Below, in pieces: positions 6,808 to 13,648 of a stretch of DNA of 18,824 nt. Source of the stretch: JBQTJJ01 sp052387235. GTDB taxonomy: Bacteria > Actinomycetota > Acidimicrobiia > Acidimicrobiales > GCA-2861595. The stretch covers positions 1-18,824 of the forward strand of contig JBQTJJ010000148.1 of NCBI GenBank assembly GCA_052387235.1, written 5' to 3'. The position numbers were made by a program, and so were the translations under genes. The first letter of the stretch is position 1; each line of letters opens with the position of its first letter. Under the pieces are notes generated by a model. That model was not told the origin of the DNA and did no database searches. It saw only the letters and a list, made by a program, of their open reading frames with translations.

Positions 6808-8165
6808 TCGCCCGGCCCGGGTGCGGCCACCGCCCGCGCCGCCTGGCGCGCCGCAACCAGCACCGGGTCCCACACCGGGGCGAACGGCGGGGCGTACGCC
6901 AGGTCGAGGTCGATGACCTCCCCCACCGTGAGCCCGCAGGTGATGGCGGTGGCCACCACGTCGATGCGCTTCGCCGCCCCCTCCTGGCCCACCAGCTGGG
7001 CGCCCAGCAGCCGGCCCGTGCCCCGCTCGGCCAGCATCTTCACCGTGATCTCGCCCGAGCCGGGGAAGTAGCCGGCCCGGGTGGTGCTGGTGATCCGGAC
7101 CGCCTCCCACGCCAGGCCCAGCCGGGCCGCCTCCGCCTCGTTGAGCCCGGTGCGGGCCACCTCGGTGGAGCAGATCTTCGTGGTGGCGGTGCCCACCACG
7201 CCGGGGAAGGTGGCGTAGCCGCCCCCGATGTTGATCCCCGCCACCCGGCCCTGCTTGTTGGCCACCGTCCCGAGAGGCAGGTGGGTGGGCCGGCGCGCCA
7301 CCAGGTGGTGGGACAGGCAGCAGTCGCCGGCCGCCCACACCCCCTCGGCCGAGGTGTGCTGGCGCGAGTCGACGGCGATGGCCCCCTTGTCGCCCGTCTC
7401 GATGCCGGCGGCGACGGCCAGCCCCGAGTTGGCCACCACCCCCAGCCCGAGCACCACCACGTCGGCGGCCAGGTCACCATCGCCGGTGTGCACGGTGCCG
7501 GGCCCGAAGCCGGTGACCTCGACGCCGGTGCGCACCTCGATCCCGAAGCTGCGCATGGCCGCCGCCACCAGGGCGCCCATGTCGGGGTCGAGGGTCCCCA
7601 TCACCTCCGCGCTCCGCTCCACCACCGTGACGCTCGGGCAGCCCCGCTTGACGAAGGCCTCGGCCATCTCCAGCCCGATGTAGCCGCCGCCCACCACCAC
7701 CACGTGCTGCGGGCCCTCCGGGCCCAGCTGGCCGAGGAGCCGGGAGGCGTCCTCCAGGTTCTGCACCCCGTGGACCTGGGATCCGTCGATGCCGGGCAGG
7801 TCGGGGCGCACCGGCACCGCGCCCATGCCGAGGTGGAGGATGTCGAAGCCCAGCACGAAGGTGCGACCGTGGTTGTGGTCGTGCACCTCCACCTTGCGGG
7901 CGTCGAGGTCGATGGCCGTCACCTCGTGGCCCGTGCGGACGTCGATGTGCAGCTGGTCGCGGAAGGTCTGCGGGCTACGGGCCACCAGGTCGTCGAGGGA
8001 CGCCACGTCCCCGCCCAGCAGGTACGGGATGCCGCAGGCCGAGTAGCTGGTCCAGCGGCCCTTCTCCAGGGCCACGATCTCGAGGTCGTCGCGCCGGCGG
8101 CGAGCCTGGGTGACCGCCGCCATGCCGCCGGCGTCGCCTCCGACCACCACCAGCCGCTCGGCCAT
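6804..8165 (-). CDS. CoA-disulfide reductase / NADH oxidase-like flavoprotein
   Basis: An FAD- and NAD(P)H-binding pyridine nucleotide-disulfide oxidoreductase, 453 aa. The FAD fingerprint is at residues 5-17 (LVVVGGDAGGMAA), the single redox cysteine is C44 in SACGIPY, the second nucleotide site is VVVVGGGYIGLEMAEAF, and the flavin-proximal VWAAGDC follows. The dimerisation domain keeps AGYFPG and AYAPPF, regions that supply catalytic tyrosines in CoA-disulfide reductase. The lone cysteine argues for the CoA-disulfide/persulfide reductase or Nox branch and against glutathione reductase-type enzymes, which have CxxxxC. The exact substrate (CoA disulfide, CoA persulfide, polysulfide or oxygen) is open. 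Start chosen at ATG 8165, which fits the fold; in-frame ATG 8186 and TTG 8198 would run through the divergent gene's promoter. The TAA stop overlaps the GlnR-like site. Confidence 0.88.
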   Translation of the reverse strand: MAERLVVVGGDAGGMAAVTQARRRRDDLEIVALEKGRWTSYSACGIPYLLGGDVASLDDLVARSPQTFRDQLHIDVRTGHEVTAIDLDARKVEVHDHNHGRTFVLGFDILHLGMGAVPVRPDLPGIDGSQVHGVQNLEDASRLLGQLGPEGPQHVVVVGGGYIGLEMAEAFVKRGCPSVTVVERSAEVMGTLDPDMGALVAAAMRSFGIEVRTGVEVTGFGPGTVHTGDGDLAADVVVLGLGVVANSGLAVAAGIETGDKGAIAVDSRQHTSAEGVWAAGDCCLSHHLVARRPTHLPLGTVANKQGRVAGINIGGGYATFPGVVGTATTKICSTEVARTGLNEAEAARLGLAWEAVRITSTTRAGYFPGSGEITVKMLAERGTGRLLGAQLVGQEGAAKRIDVVATAITCGLTVGEVIDLDLAYAPPFAPVWDPVLVAARQAARAVAAPGPGD

Positions 8166-8167
8166 GG

Positions 8168-8184
8168 GCCCGTACGATACGGGC
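8168..8184. promoter_or_regulatory. Palindromic divergent promoter for two leaderless genes
   Basis: Perfect inverted repeat GCCCGTA-CGA-TACGGGC. It ends one base before the plus-strand ATG (8185) and two bases short of the minus-strand ATG (8165), so it fills the 19-nt gap. It holds TACGAT on the plus strand, 6 nt before its ATG, and TATCGT on the minus strand, 8 nt before its ATG; both fit TAnnnT. It could be a symmetric bidirectional promoter, a repressor operator, or both. No -35 boxes are evident. Confidence 0.55.
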
Positions 8185-8385
8185 ATGGCAGTGCGCAAGG
8201 ACTGCCGGCACTACGTCGAGCGCTCCACCTCACGAGAGGAGAAGCTCCAGCGCTGCCGGCTGGACGTGTCCCTCCTCGACCCCTTCGCGTGCCCCGAGGG
8301 CTGCCTGTTCTTCGAGAGCCGCACCATCACCGACGCCGGCTGGACGGTGGAGCGCCGCCGGGACGAGGACCCTCCCGGCCGCTGA
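8185..8385 (+). CDS. Small four-cysteine protein, 66 aa, function unknown
   Basis: Not a named family that I recognise. Four cysteines (C7, C24, C36, C40) sit in KDCRHYVER, QRCRLD and FACPEGCLFFE, with H9 nearby; the pattern suggests a bound zinc ion or iron-sulfur centre, or redox thiols. There is no signal peptide or membrane segment. The ATG at 8185 follows a TACGAT -10 box by exactly 6 nt, which supports leaderless expression; in-frame starts further upstream would lie inside the divergent flavoprotein gene. The shared palindromic promoter with that enzyme suggests a possible redox link, but this is inference only. The stop meets the convergent GGDEF-EAL gene in the 7-base palindrome TGACTCA. 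Confidence 0.72.
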   Translation: MAVRKDCRHYVERSTSREEKLQRCRLDVSLLDPFACPEGCLFFESRTITDAGWTVERRRDEDPPGR

Positions 8386-8386
8386 C

Positions 8387-11300
8387 TCAGGATCCGGAGG
8401 CGGGCTGGTCGGAGCCGTGGTCGGACACGCCGGCGATGGCGTCGGCCACACCCAGCAGGGCCTCCATCTCGGGCCCGGGAAGGGGCCTGGCGAAGTGGTA
8501 GCCCTGGCCCAGGTCGCAGCCCAGCTCGCGGAGCCGGTGCAGCTGGACCGGCTGCTCGATGCCCTCGGCCGTGATCTGCATGTGCAGCATGCGGCCCAGC
8601 CCGATGATGGCCCGGGCCAGGCGGGAGTCCTCGGCTTCGCCCTGGCCCAGCCCGTCCACGAAGGACTTGTCGAGCTTGAGCATGTCGACCGGGAAGCGCT
8701 GGAGGTAGCTGAGCGACGAGTACCCGGTCCCGAAGTCGTCGAGGGCGAGGGCCACGCCGAGGTTCTTCAGCCTGCGCAGGGTCGCCACCGACGACTCGGT
8801 GTCCGACATCAGGATGCTCTCGGTGATCTCGAGCGTCACCCTGGCCGGGTCGATGCCGACCGCGGCCAGCGTCCTGCTCACGTCGCTCACGAGCGCCGGG
8901 TTCTGGAGCTGGCGGGCCGAGAGGTTGACGCTCACCCGCAGCGGCGGGTCGTTGGTGCGCAGGCTGTCCCACGCCAGCACCTGGCGGCAGGCGTCGCGCA
9001 GGACGTCGAGCCCGATCGGCACGATGAGGCCGGTGTCCTCGGCCAGGCCGATGAAGGCGTACGGCGGCAGGAGCCCCCGGGTGGGATGCTGCCAGCGGAC
9101 GAGGGCCTCGACGCCGACGATGCGGCCGGTGCTGAGGCGGACGATGGGCTGGTAGTGGGAGACGAACTCGCCGTTCTCGAGCGCCCGCCCGAGATCGGCC
9201 TTTAGCTCCAGGCGCTCCACCACGGCGGCGTGCATGCCGACCTCGAAGACCTCGAAGCGTCCCTTGCCCTGGCCCTTGGCCTTGTACATGGCCACGTCGG
9301 CGTTGCGCAGGAGCTCGATGGCGTCGTTGCCGGCCGAGCTGACGACGATGCCGAGGCTGGCCTCGATGCTGAGCAGGTTGCCGTCCACGGTGAAAGGCTC
9401 CTTCAGCTGCTCGAGCAGGCGGGCCCCCACCTCGTAGGCGACGGAGGGATCCTCGATCCCCTCCAGCAGCACGCCGAACTCGTCACCGCCGAGGCGCGCG
9501 GCGGTGTCGCCCGAGCGCAGGGCGAGCGACAGGCGCTCGGCCACGGCCACCAGGGCCTGGTCGCCCACCGTGTGGCCGAGGCCGTCGTTCACCGTCTTGA
9601 AGTCGTCGAGGTCGATGAACAGCACGGCCAGCGAGGTGGTCTCGCGGGTCTGGCGGTCCAGGGCGTGCTCGATGCGGTCGATGAACAGCGCCCGGTTGGC
9701 CAGGCCCGTCAAGGAGTCGTGGAGGGCCTGGTGGGTGAGCTGGCGCTCCAGGTGCTTGCGCTCGCTGATGTCACGGGTCGTCAGCACGATGCCGCGCACG
9801 TTGTCGTCGCCCAGCATGTTGTTGGCGATGGACTCGACGTCCAGCCAGCCGCCGTCGGCGTGGCGCATCTTCACCTCGATGGCGGGCCGCACGCCCGCCG
9901 CCGTGGCCGCCTCGTCGAGGAAGCGGGACATGCGGGGGCGATCGTCGGCGTGGATCAGCTCGAGGAGCCGGGTCTCGAGCAGATCGCCGGACCGGTAGCC
10001 CAGCACGTGCTCCACCGACGGCGTCTGGTAGCGGACCACGCTGCCGGCGTCGAGAAGGGTGATCGCATCGGACGAGTTCTGGACCAGCGACCGGAACCGG
10101 GCCTCGCTCTGGCGCAGGTGGAGGTCCTCGGTCACGGCCGCGCTCTCGAGGGCCAGGGCCAGCTGCGAGGACAGCGTCTCCATGCCCTGGCCCACCCCGG
10201 AGGCGAAGGTCGAGGCCGCGGCCAGGACGAAGGCGCCCCGGATGGCGCCGTGGACCTCGACCGGCACCACCAGGAGGAACGGCGTCGAGGCGTCGAGGGC
10301 GAGGGAGCGCAGCAGGTCCTCGTGGCGGCCGGGGAGCAGTTCGTGGCGGCCGCCGCCGGCATCGGCGGCGAGGATCCGCAGCGCGCCGACGTCGTCGACG
10401 TCGGCGTCGGTGACGGGCATGCCGCCGTCGGCGGCCACGACCCGGTGCTCACCCGCCCGCCCGTCCACCAGTCGGCAGACCACGTGGTCCCCCGCCAGGT
10501 CGCGGGCGGCCCGTAGGGCGGAGCGGTAGATGGTGTCGCGGTCCGTGCTGGCCACCAGGGCGGCGGCGGCCCGGCGGAGGGCCCGCTCCCGGACGGCGGT
10601 GCCCGAGATGTCGCTCATCAGGCCCGACATGCGGGCCGTGACGAGGAGGAACAGGACACCGGAACCGGCCGCGAACACCGGCACGTGGGTGTAGACGCCC
10701 CTGACCGCCTCGACGCCGAGGGCGGCCGGGCTGAGCAGGACCACGGCTCCGAGCAGGACCAGGCGGGCCCGGCCGAAGCGGGCCTCGGTGACGGGCGCCG
10801 GTGCCGACAGGGTGCGCATCGACGGGTGGAGGGCGGCCGCACCCCAGAGGACGTAGAAGCCCATCCAGCCGGCGTCGAAGGGCGAACCGACGTCGAAGGA
10901 GCCGGTGAGCTGGATCACGGCGTAGGCGATGTCGGCGCCGAGCAGGCACACCACGGCGCCGCCCAGGAGGTGGTACGCCGGCCGGCGGGAGCCGGCGCCG
11001 AGGGCCGACCGGGCCGCTACCGCCAGGAGGACCAGGTCCATGAGCGGGTAGCTCATGGAGATCAGACGCTCCAGCAGCGGCGTGGAGCCGGCCAGCGAGG
11101 GAGCCATGAGGTAGACCCATGCCAGCACGCCCGAGGCGGTGGCGATGATCGAGGCGTCGATGAGGCTCGTCCGGTCGCCGCCCGGGGTACGGCGCCGGAG
11201 GAGCAGGAGCAGCCCGCCGGCCAGGAGCGGGTAGCTGGCCAGGTAGCAGGCATCGGCGACCGAGGGGAACGGCCGGTCGACGTGGCGGACCACCTTGTAG

Positions 11301-11533
11301 AAGTAGAAGAACCCGTCGCCGGCGAGGAACAGGGCCAGGCCGGCGGCGAAGAGGTACCACGGCGTGCGGTACTCGGGGCGGTGGCGGCGGACCCCCACGA
11401 GGGTGGCCACCACCCCGGCCAGGCCGAGGCCGAGGTAGAACCCGGTCTGCACGAAGACCGAGTCGACGGTGAAGTGGGCCACGCCCACCACCACTCCCAG
11501 GGCCACGAAGCACTTCCAGGTCCAGGTGGGCAC
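8387..11533 (-). CDS. Membrane GGDEF-EAL protein with GAF-like and PAS domains
   Basis: A cyclic-di-GMP enzyme of 1048 aa. About 300 N-terminal residues form a multi-pass membrane region (roughly eight to ten hydrophobic segments), which probably senses a signal. A GAF-like region (about 310-465) and a PAS domain (about 470-600, SEARFRSLVQNSSDAITLLD) follow. The diguanylate cyclase domain has an intact GGDEF at 682-686 and an inhibitory-site RSGD at 673-676. The phosphodiesterase domain has EAL at 809-811, SVNLSA, EITES, DDFGTG at 932-937, KLDKSF and AEGIE, so its metal and catalytic residues appear present. Both activities are possible; which dominates cannot be told. The GTG start at 11533 has no good Shine-Dalgarno sequence. 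It stands as a single gene, with a 71-nt leader region before it. Confidence 0.95.
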   Translation of the reverse strand: MPTWTWKCFVALGVVVGVAHFTVDSVFVQTGFYLGLGLAGVVATLVGVRRHRPEYRTPWYLFAAGLALFLAGDGFFYFYKVVRHVDRPFPSVADACYLASYPLLAGGLLLLLRRRTPGGDRTSLIDASIIATASGVLAWVYLMAPSLAGSTPLLERLISMSYPLMDLVLLAVAARSALGAGSRRPAYHLLGGAVVCLLGADIAYAVIQLTGSFDVGSPFDAGWMGFYVLWGAAALHPSMRTLSAPAPVTEARFGRARLVLLGAVVLLSPAALGVEAVRGVYTHVPVFAAGSGVLFLLVTARMSGLMSDISGTAVRERALRRAAAALVASTDRDTIYRSALRAARDLAGDHVVCRLVDGRAGEHRVVAADGGMPVTDADVDDVGALRILAADAGGGRHELLPGRHEDLLRSLALDASTPFLLVVPVEVHGAIRGAFVLAAASTFASGVGQGMETLSSQLALALESAAVTEDLHLRQSEARFRSLVQNSSDAITLLDAGSVVRYQTPSVEHVLGYRSGDLLETRLLELIHADDRPRMSRFLDEAATAAGVRPAIEVKMRHADGGWLDVESIANNMLGDDNVRGIVLTTRDISERKHLERQLTHQALHDSLTGLANRALFIDRIEHALDRQTRETTSLAVLFIDLDDFKTVNDGLGHTVGDQALVAVAERLSLALRSGDTAARLGGDEFGVLLEGIEDPSVAYEVGARLLEQLKEPFTVDGNLLSIEASLGIVVSSAGNDAIELLRNADVAMYKAKGQGKGRFEVFEVGMHAAVVERLELKADLGRALENGEFVSHYQPIVRLSTGRIVGVEALVRWQHPTRGLLPPYAFIGLAEDTGLIVPIGLDVLRDACRQVLAWDSLRTNDPPLRVSVNLSARQLQNPALVSDVSRTLAAVGIDPARVTLEITESILMSDTESSVATLRRLKNLGVALALDDFGTGYSSLSYLQRFPVDMLKLDKSFVDGLGQGEAEDSRLARAIIGLGRMLHMQITAEGIEQPVQLHRLRELGCDLGQGYHFARPLPGPEMEALLGVADAIAGVSDHGSDQPASGS

Positions 11534-11604
11534 GCAGTGCTATCGGCACGCGGAGGGCGGAACTGATGGGATTCTCCACTGCACGGCAATGGTCACGGAG
11601 ATGG

Positions 11605-11628
11605 AGAAGCGACCATCCAGTCGCTTCT
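11605..11628 (-). terminator. Hairpin at the end of the larE-unknown gene string
   Basis: Perfect 9-bp stem AGAAGCGAC / GTCGCTTCT with a 6-nt loop. It overlaps the TAG stop of the 101-aa gene. The bases that follow on the minus strand (CCATCTCC) are not a T-run, so this would be a tail-less actinobacterial type terminator or an RNA-stabilising end. It also insulates the GGDEF-EAL gene downstream on the same strand. Confidence 0.5.
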
Positions 11629-11932
11629 ACGCCAGGAGCCCGGGGAGGGACCCGAAGAACTGCGAGCGGGCCAGCACCCGGTCGCAGCCGGCCTCCCTGG
11701 CCGCCTCGATGAGCTCGCGGTCGACATGGCTGGCGAAACCCACGGAGCGGGTGCCGCCCAGCTCGCGCAGGGCCTCGAGCACGCCGGGGCGGGCCAGGTC
11801 GACCACGACGAGGTCGGCCCCGGCGCCGGCCAGGTCGGCGGGCGAGCGCACGAAGGTGACGTCTCCCCCCCCGGCCGAGGCGACCTTGGAGCGGTCCATC
11901 AGGTCGGGGACATAGGCGGCGATGCGGGTCAT
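11627..11932 (-). CDS. Hypothetical protein, 101 aa, receiver-like fold possible
   Basis: No confident family. The pattern alternates strands and helices: TRIAAYVPDL, DVTFVRSPADL, ADLVVVDLARPGVLEAL, SVGFASHVDRELIEAAREAGC, DRVLARSQFF. This resembles a degenerate response-regulator receiver: the Asp of VVVDLARPG sits where the phospho-acceptor would be, FASH where the switch Ser/Thr region would be, and Arg in place of the usual late Lys. The resemblance is structural guesswork. The ATG at 11932 is favoured by GGGAGGAG upstream and by an ATGA overlap with the preceding 158-aa gene, so the two are almost certainly co-translated. A hairpin overlaps its stop codon. Confidence 0.75.
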   Translation of the reverse strand: MTRIAAYVPDLMDRSKVASAGGGDVTFVRSPADLAGAGADLVVVDLARPGVLEALRELGGTRSVGFASHVDRELIEAAREAGCDRVLARSQFFGSLPGLLA

Positions 11933-12405
11933 GGCTGCTCCTCCCGCCGCGCCTCGTGGCGCCGCATGTGGGCCCACGCCTTGGCCGCGCCCCACTCGAT
12001 GCCCGGCTGCTGCAGGGCCGGGTCGATGTCGGCGAAGGCGGCCGGCGTGAGGTCGTAGACGTCGTCGGGGAAGCGCTCCTCCGAGAACTGGTCACGCGCC
12101 ACGGGCGCCACGCCGGCCCGGCGCAGCACCTCGGTGGGGTACCGCACGGCGCTCCGCAGGATCGCCAGGGGGTTGGCCGCCTGCTCGTCGATGTCGAGCG
12201 CCAGCACGGCCCGGACCCGGCCTCCCACCTCGGCCCGGGCCTGGTCGCCGGCCCGCCGGGCCTCGGCCAGGACCTCCTGGCGGGCGGCGCCGGCATCCGT
12301 GCCCAGGAGCCGCTCGACGGACCGTTCCACCCATCCGGGCAGGGCCTCCTCCACGGCCCGGGCCAGGGCCTCGGCCCGACTCTCCACCCCGCCCGTCCCG
12401 TTCAC
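11929..12405 (-). CDS. Hypothetical protein, about 158 aa
   Basis: I do not recognise the family. The N-terminal half is helical and charged (ALARAVEEALPGWVERSVER, EVLAEARRAGDQARAEVGGR). The C-terminal half has a conserved-looking, aromatic-rich segment (PLAILRSAVRYPTEVLRRAG, RDQFSEERFPDDVYDLTPAA, IEWGAAKAWAHMRRH). There is no signal peptide or membrane helix. The start is unclear: GTG 12405 or GTG 12387, neither with a strong ribosome site; the frame stays open further upstream, but only as a shadow of the NIL gene. It ends with ATGA shared with the 101-aa gene, so the two probably act together. It lies 53 nt after the NIL-domain gene on the same strand and may belong to the larE operon. Confidence 0.7.
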   Translation of the reverse strand: MNGTGGVESRAEALARAVEEALPGWVERSVERLLGTDAGAARQEVLAEARRAGDQARAEVGGRVRAVLALDIDEQAANPLAILRSAVRYPTEVLRRAGVAPVARDQFSEERFPDDVYDLTPAAFADIDPALQQPGIEWGAAKAWAHMRRHEARREEQP

Positions 12406-12458
12406 GTGCGGAGGGCAGTCGGGAGATCGCCTGGGAGCGGGGGCACGGCGACGCCCGG

Positions 12459-12698
12459 TCAGCCCTCGACCACGTCGCCGAGGCGGTCGACCTCCACGCC
12501 GACCTCCCGCAGCCAGGTGATCGCCCCTTCCACCGCGGCGCGCTCGCCGGCCAGCTCGCACACGATCCACCCGACCTTGTCCTCCACCTTGGCGCGGCGG
12601 ATGTTGGGCATCACGTCGTGCTCGCGCACCATGCGGGCGATGACGGGCTGGGTGATGAGGTGCTCGGGGAAGGTGAGCCGGACCCTCGCCGTGCTCAC
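12459..12698 (-). CDS. Stand-alone NIL-domain protein, 79 aa
   Basis: The NIL domain is a small ferredoxin-like fold known from the C-terminus of the methionine importer ATPase MetN, where it binds methionine, and from NIL-ferredoxin proteins implicated in homocysteine synthesis in methanogens. Here the domain is the whole protein: RVRLTFPEHLITQPVIARM, the core PNIRRAKVEDKVGWIVCELAG, and a final helix and strand (AAVEGAITWLREVGVEVDRL). One cysteine is present and there is no iron-sulfur motif. The GTG start shares GTGA with the stop of larE, so translation is coupled. This suggests a job tied to LarE-type sulfur transfer, for example sensing or carrying a sulfur compound; that is inference. 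Confidence 0.8.
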   Translation of the reverse strand: MSTARVRLTFPEHLITQPVIARMVREHDVMPNIRRAKVEDKVGWIVCELAGERAAVEGAITWLREVGVEVDRLGDVVEG

Positions 12699-13552
12699 GG
12701 CCGGTCTCCCTTCGCACCGTCGAGGTCGACGTTGAGGCTGCCCGACCGGAAGCCCTCGAGGTCGAGGGTCACCCACCGGTAGCCGGCGCCGCGGACCGCG
12801 GCCACCACCGCCTCCCGTTCCCGCACCGCCCGTTCGATCTCGGCCACCTCCAGCTCGATCCTCGCCAGGTCGCCGTAGTGGCGCACCCGCAGCTGGCGGA
12901 AGCCGAGCGCCCGCAACGCCGACTCCGCCGCGGCCACGCTGGACAGCACGCCCATGGTGACGGGGGTCCCGTAGGGCACTCGGGACGCCAGGCAGGCCGC
13001 GGCCGGCTTGTCCCAGGTGCGCAACCCGAGGCGGGCGGACTCGGCCCGGACGTCGGCCTTGGTGAACCCGGCCTCCACCAGCGGGAACACCGCCCCCCGC
13101 TCGGCCGCCGCCACCTGACCCGGGCGGTGGTCGTCGAGGTCGTCGAGGTTGACGCCCAGCAGGACTGACGCGCCGTCGCCCGCCAGCGGAGCCAGGGCGT
13201 CGAGCAGCGCCGATTTGCACCAGTAGCACCGCTGACCGTCGTTGGCCGTGTACGACGGGTCGGCCAGCTCGTCGGTGGGCAGCGCCTTCCAGTGCAGGCC
13301 CCACTCCCGGGCGAGGGAGCGGCAATCGGCCTCCTCCTCGGGAGCCAGAGAGGGCGAGACCGCGGTCACCGCCGTGGCCGCCGGGCCCAGGGTGTCGTTG
13401 GCGACCCAGGCCAGGAAGGCCGAGTCGGCCCCGCCGCTGAAGGCCACGACCACGGGGCTCAGCTCCCGCAGGCGCCGGCGCAGATGCTCCAACGAGGCGC
13501 CGGAGCGGCCGTCGGAACCGGGCAAACCCGGGCATACGATTTCGAGCGCCAC
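12695..13552 (-). CDS. larE: LarE-type ATP-dependent sacrificial sulfur transferase
   Basis: A PP-loop ATPase. In lactobacilli LarE activates the carboxylates of the nickel-pincer cofactor precursor by AMP transfer and donates sulfur from its own cysteine. Numbering from GTG 13552: the PP-loop SGGADS is at 39-44, the RCYWCK motif has C109 and C112, and the sacrificial-cysteine motif CLASRVPYG has C187. All match the family. Start options are ATG 13597, GTG 13552 and TTG 13492. The last gives 265 aa, closest to family length, but none has a clear ribosome site. larB, larC and larA are not in the window, so the target may be something other than lactate racemase. It is divergent from livK and overlaps the NIL gene by 4 nt. 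Confidence 0.87.
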   Translation of the reverse strand: MALEIVCPGLPGSDGRSGASLEHLRRRLRELSPVVVAFSGGADSAFLAWVANDTLGPAATAVTAVSPSLAPEEEADCRSLAREWGLHWKALPTDELADPSYTANDGQRCYWCKSALLDALAPLAGDGASVLLGVNLDDLDDHRPGQVAAAERGAVFPLVEAGFTKADVRAESARLGLRTWDKPAAACLASRVPYGTPVTMGVLSSVAAAESALRALGFRQLRVRHYGDLARIELEVAEIERAVREREAVVAAVRGAGYRWVTLDLEGFRSGSLNVDLDGAKGDRP

Positions 13553-13605
13553 CCCTTCATGCTGGTACACAGCCGGGGTCACACGCCATCCGGTCATGTC
13601 GTGCG

Positions 13606-13611
13606 TATGCT
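13606..13611 (+). promoter_or_regulatory. Possible -10 box of livK
   Basis: TATGCT fits TAnnnT and would put the transcript start near 13618, leaving a leader of about 30 nt that contains GGGAGG (13637-13642), 6 nt before the livK ATG. No good -35 hexamer is visible at the normal distance, so the call is weak. Confidence 0.35.
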
Positions 13612-13648
13612 CGTTCCGGGACCTACCCCAGGGAACGGGAGGCTGAGG

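Noticed and set aside
6715..7338. Upstream extension of the amtB frame
   Set aside because: It runs through the flavoprotein gene in a shadow frame; the family N-terminus and a strong ribosome site fix the start at 6714.
8166..8198. Longer flavoprotein start (ATG 8186 or TTG 8198)
   Set aside because: It adds residues outside the FAD-binding fold and would put the start inside the divergent gene and past the shared -10 element.
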